From Baekduia soli (GTDB lineage Bacteria; Actinomycetota; Thermoleophilia; Solirubrobacterales; Solirubrobacteraceae): a stretch of 64,000 nt of DNA. The notes under the pieces were generated by a model that did no database searches, was not told the origin of the DNA, and worked only from the letters and a program-made list of their open reading frames with translations. The stretch is from contig NZ_CP042430.1 of assembly GCF_007970665.1 (NCBI RefSeq), positions 2,728,001-2,792,000 on the forward strand. Reading direction: 5' to 3'. Shown piece after piece: positions 7,455 to 15,615 of this stretch (the stretch's first letter is position 1; every line of letters begins with the position of its first letter). Position numbers and translations under genes: made by a program.

Positions 7455-8203
7455 CTACGGGGTGGTCATGCCGCCGTCGATGGGCAGCACCGCGCCGGTC
7501 AGGAACTCCGGCGCCTCGGCGAGGAGCCAGACCACGAACGCGGCGATCTCCTCGGGCCGGCCGTAGCGCCCGACGGGGATGTTGTCCACGAAGCCGGAGG
7601 GGTCGCCGCCCTGGGCGCGCACCGTGGCCTCGATGTCGGCCATCATGCGCGTGTCGGTCGGCCCGGGGCACACGCAGTTGATGCGGATGCCCGGCGCCTC
7701 CTCCAGCGCCGCGCCGCGGCTGAGCCCGACGACCGCGTGCTTGCTGGCCGAGTAGGCCGAGAGGTTCGGCACGCCGCGGATGCCCGCCTGCGAGGAGACG
7801 TTGACGATCGAGCCGCCGCGCTCGCGCATCGCCGGGATGACGTGCTTGAGCCCGAGGAACACGCCGCGCACGTTGATGGCCATCGTGCGGTCGAAGATGT
7901 CGAGCGGGTACTCGGTGATGGGCGCGATCGCGCCCTCGAACGCGGCGTTGTTGAAGAACGCGCGGGGCGCGCCGTAGCGCTCGACGCAGGCGGCGACGTA
8001 GCCGGCCACCGCGTCGGCGTCGCTGACGTCGGCCGCGAAGGACGAGGCGGTGCCGCCCGCCGCGGTGATGCGGTCGGCCGTCGCCTGTGCCCGGTCGCCG
8101 TCGAGGTCGACGACGAGCACGGAGAAGCCGCGCTGCGCCAGGCCCTCGCAGGCCGCGCCGCCGATGGCGCCGCCCCGCCGGTGATGATCGCTGCTCCGCT
8201 CAT
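7455..8203 (-). CDS. SDR family NAD(P)-dependent oxidoreductase, frameshifted near the N-terminus
   Basis: Start ATG 8203 (AAAGGAC upstream, ATGA overlap with the preceding gene) encodes MSGAAIITGG, after which the frame breaks. One additional base near 8168-8175 would restore TGGAGAIG, the Rossmann dinucleotide motif, and continue into the frame that runs uninterrupted to 7455. The repaired protein would be 249 residues, the normal SDR length, with FNNAA, a catalytic Ser (VNVSSQ), YSASK, and the usual C-terminal PIDGG. The lost base is in a run of C/G, so an assembly error is likely; otherwise the first 28 codons are out of frame and cofactor binding is lost. Substrate unknown; probably a hydroxyacyl or sugar-acid step of this operon. 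Confidence 0.8.
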
Positions 8204-9129
8204 GTCGTGTCCTTTGGTCGGTCGCCGTCGGGCTGCACGCGCACGCCCCCCGCCAGGTCGCCGATCGCGTCGACGACGGTGTTGCTCACGCGGTCGCGGT
8301 AGCCCGTGGCCATGGCGACGGTGAAGGTCGTGCGGCAGGCGGCGCCCAGCGCGGCGGGCACGTCGAGCGCGTCGGCGAGCCCGAGGTAGAGGTCGAGGTC
8401 CTTGGCCATGAGCGCGTTGGTGAGCCCGCCCTCGATGTAGTCGCCCTCGACGATGCGCGGGAACCGGTGCTCGGAGGCCCAGTTGGCCCCCGTGCTGGCG
8501 TTGATGACCTCGAGCAGCTGGCGCGGATCCAGCCCGGCCTTGACGCCGACGACCAGCGCCTCGGCGGTCGCGGCAAGGTTCATGCCGTTGAGGTAGTTGT
8601 TGACGACCTTGGTCGCATGGCCCGCGCCGGCCGCGCCGCAGTGGAACACGCGCGACCCGATGACGTCGAAGACCCCCTGCGCGCGCTCGATCAGCTCGGC
8701 GCGGCCGCCGACCATGAGCGTCAGCGTCCCGGCGTCGGCGCCGCCAGGGCCGCCCGAGATCCCGGCATCCAGGAACGCCGCGCCGCGGGCCTCCAGCTCG
8801 CGCTCCCAACGCGCCGCGTTGCCCGGGGTCGCCGTGCTCAGGTCGATCACGAGCTGCCCGGGCCGGGCGGCGCCGATGACGCCGTCGGGGCCGGCCATGG
8901 CCGTCGCGATGGCGGCGTCGCTGGGCAGCGAGAGCAGGACGATGTCGGCGGCCGCGGTCGCCGCGCCGGTGCCGGCGGCGGGCTCGAGGCCGAGCTGCGC
9001 GGCGCGCCCGTCGACGACGTCGGAGCCGTGCACGACGTGGCCGGCGTCGCGCAGGCGCCCACCCATCCGGCTGCCCATGTTGCCCAGGCCGATCATCGCG
9101 ATCGACGGCATGGCGGGGGAGGCGCTCAC
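8200..9129 (-). CDS. NAD(P)-dependent beta-hydroxyacid dehydrogenase (3-hydroxyisobutyrate dehydrogenase family)
   Basis: A two-domain dehydrogenase of about 309 residues. The Rossmann motif is MIGLGNMG, the substrate loop reads DAGISGGPGGADAGTLTLMV, and the catalytic Lys lies in GHATKVVNN. These define the 3-hydroxyisobutyrate/tartronate semialdehyde reductase family, oxidising a beta-hydroxyacid or reducing a semialdehyde. I chose GTG 9129 because it overlaps the upstream stop as GTGA, the pattern used throughout this operon; ATG 9111 is an equally plausible start. The 3' end overlaps the SDR start as ATGA. Next to a CoA-transferase and an HMG-CoA lyase-like enzyme it probably acts on a branched C4-C6 intermediate. 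Confidence 0.88.
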   Translation of the reverse strand: MSASPAMPSIAMIGLGNMGSRMGGRLRDAGHVVHGSDVVDGRAAQLGLEPAAGTGAATAAADIVLLSLPSDAAIATAMAGPDGVIGAARPGQLVIDLSTATPGNAARWERELEARGAAFLDAGISGGPGGADAGTLTLMVGGRAELIERAQGVFDVIGSRVFHCGAAGAGHATKVVNNYLNGMNLAATAEALVVGVKAGLDPRQLLEVINASTGANWASEHRFPRIVEGDYIEGGLTNALMAKDLDLYLGLADALDVPAALGAACRTTFTVAMATGYRDRVSNTVVDAIGDLAGGVRVQPDGDRPKDTT

Positions 9130-10022
9130 GCGGCGACGGGGGCGAAGGTGCCCGCCTTGTAGGTCTGTCCGGGCAGCTCCTTGCCGAGCTGCTCGGACAG
9201 CCACGCGGCGGTCTCCAGCATGGCCTCGAGCGAGATCCCGGTCTCCAAGCCCATCCCGTGCAGCAGGTAGACGAGGTCCTCCGTGGCGATGTTGCCCGTG
9301 GCGCGCGGGGCGAAGGGGCAGCCGCCCGTGCCGCCGCTGGAGGCGTCCAGCAGGGCCACGCCGGACTCGACGGCCGCGACCGCGTTGGCGTAGCCCGTGT
9401 TGCGGGTGTTGTGGAAGTGGCAGCCGACGGGCAGGCCGAAGGCCGCGACGCCCGCGACGAGTTCGCGGACCTGCGACGGCACGCCGACCCCGATCGTGTC
9501 GGCGAGCATGAGCTCGTCGGGCCCGAAGCCGGTCAGCGTCTCGGCCAGGCCGAAGACCTTGGCGGGCTCGACGCGCCCCTCGAACGGGCAGCCGAACGCC
9601 ACGCTGATCGTGACCGACACGGGCAGGCCGTCATCGTGGGCCCGGCCGACGATCCGCTCGCCGACGCCCAGGGCGTCGGCGACCGTCATGCCCTGGTTGC
9701 GCTCGCAGAAGGTGTCGGTGGCCGGGAAGGCGTAGTGGATCTCGTCGACGCCCGCGGCGATGGCGCGGTCGTAGCCGCGCTCGTTGAGCACCAGGCCGGC
9801 GTAGACGACGCCCTCGACGCGGTGCAGCGCCGCCATCACCTCCTCGGCCCCGGCCATCTGGGGCACGCGCTTGGGATGCACGAAGCTCACGGCCTCCACG
9901 CGGGGGACGCCGGCGGCGGCCAGGCGGTCGCAGAGCTGGGCCCGGATCCCGGGGTCCAGCGTGCGGGCCTCGTTCTGCAGGCCGTCGCGCGGCCCCACGT
10001 CGCAGATCTCGATGCGGTTCAT
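9126..10022 (-). CDS. hydroxymethylglutaryl-CoA lyase family protein
   Basis: A 298-residue TIM-barrel lyase of the HMG-CoA lyase/isopropylmalate synthase superfamily. It has Arg12-Asp13 in GPRDGLQNE, metal ligands His202 and His204, and the complete HMGL signature with catalytic Cys235 in GGTGGCPFAPRATGN and Asn244. It should split a 3-hydroxy-3-methylglutaryl-CoA-like thioester into acetyl-CoA and a beta-keto acid. The gene overlaps the CoA-transferase stop (ATGA) and the next gene (GTGA), so CoA activation, cleavage and beta-hydroxyacid oxidation are made together. Leucine breakdown is a textbook alternative, but no methylcrotonyl-CoA carboxylase is present. Compare the divergent paralogue at 55234. 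Confidence 0.9.
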   Translation of the reverse strand: MNRIEICDVGPRDGLQNEARTLDPGIRAQLCDRLAAAGVPRVEAVSFVHPKRVPQMAGAEEVMAALHRVEGVVYAGLVLNERGYDRAIAAGVDEIHYAFPATDTFCERNQGMTVADALGVGERIVGRAHDDGLPVSVTISVAFGCPFEGRVEPAKVFGLAETLTGFGPDELMLADTIGVGVPSQVRELVAGVAAFGLPVGCHFHNTRNTGYANAVAAVESGVALLDASSGGTGGCPFAPRATGNIATEDLVYLLHGMGLETGISLEAMLETAAWLSEQLGKELPGQTYKAGTFAPVAA

Positions 10023-11269
10023 ACGACGTCGGCCTCCTTGAGGCGGGCGAGCTCGGCATCGTCGATGCCGAGCAGGCCGCCGTAGATCTCGGCGTTGTGC
10101 AGGCCCATCTCCCACGGGCCGGTCCAGACCGCGGCGCCCGGGGTCTCCGACAGCTTGGGGTGCACCGCGGGAGCCTTGAGCTCGCCGACCTCGGGATCGT
10201 GCATCTGGACGATCGCCTCGCGCGCGGCGTACTGCGGGTCCTGGAAGATGTCGGCGATGCTGTAGACCGGCCCACAGACGACGCCTGCGTCGTTGAGCAC
10301 GCGGTCGATCTCCGTGGCGTCGCGCTCGGCGGCCCACTCGGCGACGATGCGGTCGAGCTCCGTCGCGTTCTCACCGCGGGCGCGGTGGGTGGCGAAGCGC
10401 TCGTCGGTCAGCATGTCCTCGCGGTCCATGACCGTGCACAGCCGCATCCACAGGTTCTCGGCGTTGGCGGCGATCACGACCCACTTGCCGTCGCGCGACT
10501 TGTAGACGTTGGACGGCGCGATCCCGCTGAGGAACGTGCCCGAGGGCTCGCGCACGACGCCGAGCCGGTCGTACTCGGGCACCATCGACTCCAGCAGGCT
10601 GAAGCAGCTCTCCATGATGGAGGCGTCGATGACCTGGCCCTTGCCGCCTCGCGCGTCGCGGTGGTAGAGCGCCATGAGGACGCCCTGGGCGGCGAACATC
10701 GCCGCCAGCGAGTCGCCGAGCGAGATGCCCAGCCGCGGCGGCGCCTCGCCCGGCGTGCCGTTGATGTAGCGCAGGCCGCCCATCGCCTCGCCGGCCGAGG
10801 CGAAGCCCGCGCGCCCGGCGTAGGGGCCCGTCTGCCCGTAGCCCGAGACGCGGGCGATGACCAGACCCGGGTTGATCTCCCAGAGCTGCTCGGGGGAGAG
10901 GTTCCAGCGCTCGAGCGTGCCGGGGCGGAAGTTCTCGACGAGGACGTCGCTCTCGGCGACGAGGCGCTTGAGCAGCTCCTGGCCCTCCTCGACGCGGAGG
11001 TTCAGCGTGATGAGCTTCTTGTTGCGCGACTGCACCGGCCACCACAGGCCGCGGCCCTCGTAGTGCGCGGTGCCCCAGTCGCGGAGGGTGTCGCCGCGCT
11101 GGGGGGACTCGACCTTGATGATCTCGGCCCCGAAGTCGCCCAGGATGCGCCCGACGAACGGCCCGGCCAGCAGCACGCCGAGCTCGATGACCCGGACGCC
11201 CACCATCGGGCCCTGCTGCACGCCGGCCGCGGGTGAAGCGGTCGGGTTGACGGCGACCTCGTCGTTCAC
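10019..11269 (-). CDS. CaiB/BaiF family (class III) CoA-transferase
   Basis: A 416-residue family III CoA-transferase, moving CoA between acyl groups through an aspartyl-CoA intermediate. Family features are GVRVIELGVLLAGPFVGRIL, IKVESPQRGDTLRDWG, SRNKKLITLNLR, GYGQTGPYAGRAGF, and a probable catalytic Asp in LGISLGDSLAA. GTG 11269 is a confident start: GGAGG sits five bases upstream. It is the first gene of the minus-strand operon 6807-11269 and its promoter region carries the ATGTCCGACAT box. It is one of three CaiB-like genes in the window (others at 27275 and 60267), each in a different operon. The acyl substrate cannot be told from sequence. Confidence 0.92.
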   Translation of the reverse strand: MNDEVAVNPTASPAAGVQQGPMVGVRVIELGVLLAGPFVGRILGDFGAEIIKVESPQRGDTLRDWGTAHYEGRGLWWPVQSRNKKLITLNLRVEEGQELLKRLVAESDVLVENFRPGTLERWNLSPEQLWEINPGLVIARVSGYGQTGPYAGRAGFASAGEAMGGLRYINGTPGEAPPRLGISLGDSLAAMFAAQGVLMALYHRDARGGKGQVIDASIMESCFSLLESMVPEYDRLGVVREPSGTFLSGIAPSNVYKSRDGKWVVIAANAENLWMRLCTVMDREDMLTDERFATHRARGENATELDRIVAEWAAERDATEIDRVLNDAGVVCGPVYSIADIFQDPQYAAREAIVQMHDPEVGELKAPAVHPKLSETPGAAVWTGPWEMGLHNAEIYGGLLGIDDAELARLKEADVV

Positions 11270-11293
11270 GGTGACCTCCGGATCCCGCGGTGC

Positions 11294-11304
11294 ATGTCCG
11301 ACAT
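11294..11304. promoter_or_regulatory. ATGTCCGACAT box (perfect palindrome), candidate GntR operator
   Basis: A perfect 5-1-5 palindrome in the divergent region between the CoA-transferase operon (minus) and an SDR gene (plus), 25 bases upstream of the CoA-transferase start. The same box or a close variant recurs at eight other promoter regions of this island. The spacing and form fit FadR-subfamily GntR operators. Confidence 0.6.
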
Positions 11305-11313
11305 TACCGTGGC

Positions 11314-11325
11314 ATTGTATGCAAT
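11314..11325. promoter_or_regulatory. ATTGTATGCAAT element, second candidate GntR operator
   Basis: An AT-rich near-palindrome (arms ATTG/CAAT) in the same divergent promoter as the box at 11294. It resembles VanR-type GntR sites (ATTGTATACAAT) and the half sites of the operator at 44727-44746, so this promoter may be under two regulators. Confidence 0.4.
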
Positions 11326-11396
11326 TGGGTACCGACAAACCTAGGGCGGGTCGCGGCCCGCCTCGACCGTGGCCGACGCCGCGAGAGGAGACAGGC

Positions 11397-12176
11397 ATGA
11401 GCAGCAGGCTCGAGGGCAAGGTGGCGCTGGTCACGGGCGCCGGTTCCGGGATCGGCCGCCAGACGGCGCTGCGCTTCGCCCAGGAGGGGGCCAGGGTCGT
11501 GGCCGTCGACCTGCGCGGCGACACCGCCGCCGAGACGGCCGACCTCATCGCCCAGGACGGCGGCGAGGCGACGTCGGGCCAGATGGACGTGACGCGCAGC
11601 GCCGAGATCCGCGCGGGCGTCGACGAGGCGATCGCGCGCTTCGGCGGTGTCGACATCGTGGTCAACAACGCCGGCATCACGATCACCGGCGCGGCGCACG
11701 ACATGGACGAGGACGACTGGGACCGCGAGCTGGCGATCAACCTCAAGAGCGTCTACCTGGTCTCCAAGGCGCTGTGGCCGCACTTCGTGGAGCGGGGCGG
11801 CGGGTCCATCGTGTCGACCGCGTCCATCGCCGGCCTGTGGGCGATCCCCGACGACGCCGCCTACTGCGCGTCCAAGGCCGCCGTGATCATGCTGACCAAG
11901 TGCCTGGCCCTCGACGGCGCCAAGGCGGGCATCCGGGCCAACTGCGTCTGCCCGGGCTTCATCCAGACGCCGATGATCGAGGGCTACTTCTCCGACCAGG
12001 AGGACCCCGACGCCTCGCGCGAGTTCGCCGTCAAGCTGCACCCGCTGGGCCGACTCGGCGACCCGCTGGACATCGCCGACGGCTTCGTCTACCTGGCCTC
12101 CGACGAGGCGCGCTGGGTCACGGGCACCGCGCTGACGGTCGACGGCGGCCTGACCTCGGGCATCTGGGGCGGCTGA
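11397..12176 (+). CDS. SDR family oxidoreductase (3-oxoacyl reductase/glucose dehydrogenase-like)
   Basis: A 259-residue classical SDR starting at ATG 11397 behind AGAGGAG. It has TGAGSGIG for NAD(P), NNAG, catalytic Ser in STASIAG, YCASK (Tyr-Lys), PGF after beta6, and the C-terminal tetramer motif VDGG. It is transcribed alone, divergently from the CoA-transferase operon, over a region holding two operator-like palindromes. It is closely similar along its whole length to the SDR at 38183-38944, for example in the shared segment LASDEARWVTGT, so the two arose by duplication. Likely oxidises a hydroxy-acid or alcohol intermediate; substrate not known. Confidence 0.9.
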   Translation: MSSRLEGKVALVTGAGSGIGRQTALRFAQEGARVVAVDLRGDTAAETADLIAQDGGEATSGQMDVTRSAEIRAGVDEAIARFGGVDIVVNNAGITITGAAHDMDEDDWDRELAINLKSVYLVSKALWPHFVERGGGSIVSTASIAGLWAIPDDAAYCASKAAVIMLTKCLALDGAKAGIRANCVCPGFIQTPMIEGYFSDQEDPDASREFAVKLHPLGRLGDPLDIADGFVYLASDEARWVTGTALTVDGGLTSGIWGG

Positions 12177-12196
12177 GCGCGGCACGCCGGCCGCCC

Positions 12197-13045
12197 TCAC
12201 TCGACGCGCTGCAGCTCCTCGAGGCCCAGCAGCGCGTTGACGTCGTCGAACGACGCGAAGCGGTCGGCGTAGCCCGCGGTCGTGCCCGTGCGCAGCAGTT
12301 CGCGGCAGACCTCCTCGTAGGCGCGGGCGAACACCCAGGTCTGGGTGGCGGGGAAGATGACGACCCGGTAGCCCATCTCCTGCAGCTCGTCGGCGGTCAG
12401 CGCCGGGGTCTTGCCGGTCTCGGACATGTTGGCCACCGACGGCACGTCGACGCGGCGGGCGATCTCGGCCAGCTGCTCGCGGCTGCCGGGCGCGTCGACG
12501 AACGCGAGGTCGGCACCGGCCTCCGCGTAGGCGTTGCAGCGGTCGATGGCCTCGTCGAGGCCGAGGGGCTGCAGCGCGTCGGTGCGGGCGATGATGAGCA
12601 TCGACGGGTCGTGGCGCGTCGCGACGGCGGCGCGGATCTTGAGCACCATCTCGTCGACCGCGATGACCTGCTTGCCCTCCATGTGCCCGCACTTCTTCGG
12701 GAAGACCTGGTCCTCGATCTGGATCGCGCCGGCGCCGGCCCGCTCCATCTCGTGCACGGTGCGCTTGACGCCGGGGATCGCGCCGTACGCCGTGTCGCAG
12801 TCGACGATCACCGGGGTCGTGGAGACGTTGGTGACGCGGCGCACGCTCTCGACCATCTCCTCCAGGCCGACCATGCCGATGTCGGGGAGCCCGTGATGGT
12901 GGGCGGCCGCGGCGTAGCCGCCGTGGTAGAAGGCCTCGAAGCCGAGCTGTTGGGCGATCCGCGCGGTCAGGCCGTCGTGGACGCCCATGGCCACGAGGAT
13001 CCGCGGGTCCTGGAGGCGCTCGCGGAGGTTCGGTGCTTCGCTCAT
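12197..13045 (-). CDS. isocitrate lyase/PEP mutase superfamily lyase (2,3-dimethylmalate or methylisocitrate lyase-like)
   Basis: A 282-residue TIM barrel of the PEPM/ICL superfamily. It carries the Mg2+ region IVDCDTAYG, EDQVFPKKCGH with the lyase-type loop KKCGH, and the following GK. KKCGH separates C-C lyases (isocitrate, 2-methylisocitrate, 2,3-dimethylmalate) from PEP mutases. It is too short for isocitrate lyase proper. It closes an operon whose two preceding genes are a LeuC/LeuD-like dehydratase, linked by ATGA overlap. In nicotinate-fermenting bacteria an aconitase-type dimethylmaleate hydratase feeds 2,3-dimethylmalate lyase, giving propionate and pyruvate; this pairing suggests a similar reaction here (inference). 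Methylcitrate-cycle use is the main alternative. Confidence 0.85.
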   Translation of the reverse strand: MSEAPNLRERLQDPRILVAMGVHDGLTARIAQQLGFEAFYHGGYAAAAHHHGLPDIGMVGLEEMVESVRRVTNVSTTPVIVDCDTAYGAIPGVKRTVHEMERAGAGAIQIEDQVFPKKCGHMEGKQVIAVDEMVLKIRAAVATRHDPSMLIIARTDALQPLGLDEAIDRCNAYAEAGADLAFVDAPGSREQLAEIARRVDVPSVANMSETGKTPALTADELQEMGYRVVIFPATQTWVFARAYEEVCRELLRTGTTAGYADRFASFDDVNALLGLEELQRVE

Positions 13046-13560
13046 CGTCGTCCTTGGGTCGAGGAGGTCCGGCGCAGGCGCTCCTGGGCCCAGCCGACGA
13101 GACCGCCGGCCTCCAGGATCTCGCCGACGAACGGCGGCCGCGGCGGAATGGTCCAGGTGTCGTCGCCGCGCGTGATGGTGCCGGCGGTGAAGTCGATGCG
13201 CAGCTCGTCGCCGTCGGCGATGGCGGCGACCGCCTCCGGGGACTCGGCCACGGCGAGGCCGACGTTGATGCAGTTGCGCAGGAAGATGCGCGCGAAGCTG
13301 CCGGCGACGATGGCCTGCACGCCGCGTGCCATGATCGCGACCTGGGCCTGCTCGCGCGAGGAGCCCATCCCGAAGTTGCGCCCGCCCACCAGGATGTCGC
13401 CGGGGGCCACGGCCGCGCCGACCGCGGCGTCGTAGGTCTCCAGGAGGTGACGACCGAGCTCCTCCGGATCGGTGATGTTCAGGTAGGGCCCGGGGATGAT
13501 GTTGTCGGTGTTGACGTCGTCGCCGAGCACGACGGCGCGGCCGGTGATCACGTCGCTCAT
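13042..13560 (-). CDS. LeuD-like small subunit of an aconitase-family hydro-lyase
   Basis: A 172-residue swivel domain of the aconitase superfamily. VLGDDVNTDNIIPG and NFGMGSSREQA are the substrate-binding loops of isopropylmalate dehydratase small subunits; GSFARIFLRNCINVGLA is the conserved core. It forms a heterodimer with the large subunit encoded just upstream (ATGA overlap) and overlaps the lyase downstream in the same way. Size and two-subunit organisation match the archaeal-type LeuD/HACN and DmdB group. No leuA or leuB of the leucine pathway is near (the dehydrogenase at 37104 is of tartrate/malate type), so a catabolic role is preferred. Confidence 0.88.
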   Translation of the reverse strand: MSDVITGRAVVLGDDVNTDNIIPGPYLNITDPEELGRHLLETYDAAVGAAVAPGDILVGGRNFGMGSSREQAQVAIMARGVQAIVAGSFARIFLRNCINVGLAVAESPEAVAAIADGDELRIDFTAGTITRGDDTWTIPPRPPFVGEILEAGGLVGWAQERLRRTSSTQGRR

Positions 13561-14843
13561 GCCATCACCTCCGCCGGGTCCACCAGTTCGCCCGAGACCG
13601 CGGCGGCGCCCGCGACGTAGGCGTTGGCCAGGTAGACCGCCGAGTCGGCATGCCCCATCCTGCCGCGGAAGTTGCGGTTCGTCGTGGCCACGGCCACCTC
13701 CCCGGCGTCCAGGATGCCCATGTGGCCCCCGAAGCAGGCCCCGCAGGTCGGCATGGAGATCGCCCCGCCGGCCTCGACGATCTGCTCCAGCAGGCCCTCC
13801 TTCAGCGCCTGGCGGTACACGCGCTGGCTCGCGGGCACGACGATGAGCCGCGTCCCGCGCGCGACGCGGCGGCCGCCCAGCACCTCGCAGAGCTGGCGCA
13901 GGTCGGTCATCGTGCCGTTGGCGCAGTTGCCGACGTAGACCTGGTCGACCCGTACGCGGTCGACGGTGTCGACCGGCACGACGTCGGCCGGCGAGGGCGG
14001 GCGCGCGACGAGCGGGCGCATGCCGTCCAGGTCGATCTGCGCGCGCCCGGCGTAGGAGGCCCCCTCGTCGGGCAGGACGGGCTCCAGCGGCCGGCCGGTG
14101 ACCTTGTCGGCCAGCCACGCCAGCGTCGTGGCGTCGGCGGGCACGATCCCGGTCTTGGCGCCGGCCTCGACGGCCATGTTGCACAGCGCCATGCGCTCGT
14201 CGATGCTCGTCGCGTCGATGGGCGGCCCGGCGAACTCCAGCGCGGCGTACGTGCCGCCCGCCACGCCCGACTGCGCGAGGTAGGCGAGGATGAGGTCCTT
14301 GCCGGTGACCTGCGGCCCGGCGGTGCCGCGGTACTCGACCCGGATGGTCTGCGGGACGCGGACCCACAGCTCGCCGAGGGCCAGCGCGGCGGCGATGTCC
14401 GTCGAGCCCACGCCGGTGCCGAAGGCCCCGAAAGCCCCGTAGGTGCAGCTGTGGGAGTCCCCGCCCGGGATGAAGTCGCCCGGGGCGATGAGGCCCTCCT
14501 CGGCCAGCACGGTGTGCTCGATGCCGCCGTTGGGGGTGCTGCCGGCCTCCCAGTACTGCTCGATGCCCTGCTCGCGCGCGAAGCGGCGCAGGCGGCCGAC
14601 GAGCTGGGCGCTGCGGACGTCCTTGGCGGGGGCGAAGTGATCGGCGAACAGCGCGACGCGCGAGGGGTCGAACACCCGCCGCGCGCCGATCTTCTCGAAC
14701 TCGCGCAGCGCCACCGAGCCCGAGACGTCGTTGGTCATGACGAGATCGACGCGGGCCAGGCCGAAGGCGCCGGGCGTCAGGTCCTGCACCCCGTGGGCGG
14801 CGAGGATCTTCTGGGCCACGGTCCACGGTGCGGTCATCGTCAC
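13557..14843 (-). CDS. LeuC-like large subunit of an aconitase-family hydro-lyase ([4Fe-4S])
   Basis: About 428 residues with aconitase motifs: the substrate loop GGDSHSCTYG, the first cluster Cys in VYVGNCANG, and the other two in PTCGACFGG. The three Cys bind the catalytic [4Fe-4S] cluster that dehydrates or hydrates a hydroxy-di/tricarboxylate. Length matches the archaeal-type LeuC/DmdA group rather than bacterial LeuC. The start is GTG 14843, which overlaps the preceding stop as GTGA, or ATG 14837 six bases on. With LeuD-like and PEPM/ICL-like partners it forms a three-gene cassette that would hydrate an alkylmaleate-type acid and cleave the product (inference). Confidence 0.88.
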   Translation of the reverse strand: MTMTAPWTVAQKILAAHGVQDLTPGAFGLARVDLVMTNDVSGSVALREFEKIGARRVFDPSRVALFADHFAPAKDVRSAQLVGRLRRFAREQGIEQYWEAGSTPNGGIEHTVLAEEGLIAPGDFIPGGDSHSCTYGAFGAFGTGVGSTDIAAALALGELWVRVPQTIRVEYRGTAGPQVTGKDLILAYLAQSGVAGGTYAALEFAGPPIDATSIDERMALCNMAVEAGAKTGIVPADATTLAWLADKVTGRPLEPVLPDEGASYAGRAQIDLDGMRPLVARPPSPADVVPVDTVDRVRVDQVYVGNCANGTMTDLRQLCEVLGGRRVARGTRLIVVPASQRVYRQALKEGLLEQIVEAGGAISMPTCGACFGGHMGILDAGEVAVATTNRNFRGRMGHADSAVYLANAYVAGAAAVSGELVDPAEVMA

Positions 14844-15613
14844 GACGGTACGCCCCCGCCGGCCAGGCGCGCGCGAAGGATCTCGATGACGACGACCATC
14901 GTCGGGATCGCGACGACGAACCAGTCCAGGATCGCCGCGATCTCGCGCCGGGCGTCCTCGTCGCAGCCCAGCGCCGCGGGATCGGGAGCGGCCACGCCGG
15001 CGACCAGGCGCCGCGCGCCGTCGGTCACCGCGTCGCGGGCCGCCTCCAGGGCGGGGTCGCCGGCCAGCGGCCGTACCAGCGCCCAGGCCTGCCCGGCCAC
15101 CGCGGGGTGCCCGGCGGCCAGCTCGCGCCACAGCCCGGGGACCGTCAGGCCGGCGTGGCAGGCGCGGACGTCGTCGAGCAGGCCGGGCACGGGCGGCGGC
15201 AGCGGCGCGCGCAGCACGGGCGCGGGCGGGCGCGCCGTGTCGCCGCGCAGCGCCAGGACGAACGCGATGCCCCTCGGGTTGACGGTGTTGTAGCGCTCCA
15301 GCAGCGCCGCGACGGCCGGAGCCTCGCGCCCGGCGTCCAGGGCCGGGCCCGGCAGGCCCGCGGCGGCCGCGGCTCCGACCGCACGGCCGTCGGCGGCCAG
15401 CTGCTCCAGCGCGGACGCATCGGCGTGCTCGAGCACCGCGTCGACGCCGGCGGCCAGGTACGGGCCGTGGCGGCCCAGCATCCGGAACACCGTGGGCACG
15501 AACGCGGCGCCGAGCGCGTCGCGCAGGCGCGCATAGGCCCGTGCGGCCTCCCCGGAGGCCTCGTCCTCGGCGACCTCGCCGGGGCCGCGGAGCACGCCCG
15601 CGCCGGCGCCCAT
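14840..15613 (-). CDS. DehI-family (group I 2-haloacid dehalogenase-like) protein
   Basis: A 257-residue all-helical protein with the two-repeat architecture of DehI. Repeat one opens EASGEAARAYARLRDALG and contains FVPTVFRMLGRHGPYLAAGV; the linking motif YNTVNPRG matches the FNYGNP region of DehI; repeat two contains ELAAGHPAVAGQAWALVRPL and the last helix is IPTMVVVIEILRARL. Group I dehalogenases use an Asp in repeat two to activate water. Around the expected place (VPGLWREL) I see no Asp, so dehalogenation is doubtful. Start ATG 15613 lies two bases after the upstream stop. Its place between a racemase-like protein and an aconitase-like dehydratase suggests an acid-processing step. Confidence 0.7.
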   Translation of the reverse strand: MGAGAGVLRGPGEVAEDEASGEAARAYARLRDALGAAFVPTVFRMLGRHGPYLAAGVDAVLEHADASALEQLAADGRAVGAAAAAGLPGPALDAGREAPAVAALLERYNTVNPRGIAFVLALRGDTARPPAPVLRAPLPPPVPGLLDDVRACHAGLTVPGLWRELAAGHPAVAGQAWALVRPLAGDPALEAARDAVTDGARRLVAGVAAPDPAALGCDEDARREIAAILDWFVVAIPTMVVVIEILRARLAGGGVPS

Positions 15614-15615
15614 GC

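Noticed and set aside
10019-11746. CoA-transferase start far upstream at 11746
   Set aside because: The extra 159 codons lie opposite the SDR gene and across the operator region; GTG 11269 has a GGAGG site and the family-typical N-terminus.
13042-14843. Leucine biosynthesis leuCD
   Set aside because: No leuA/leuB partners, catabolic neighbours and a lyase in overlap; a catabolic hydro-lyase fits better.
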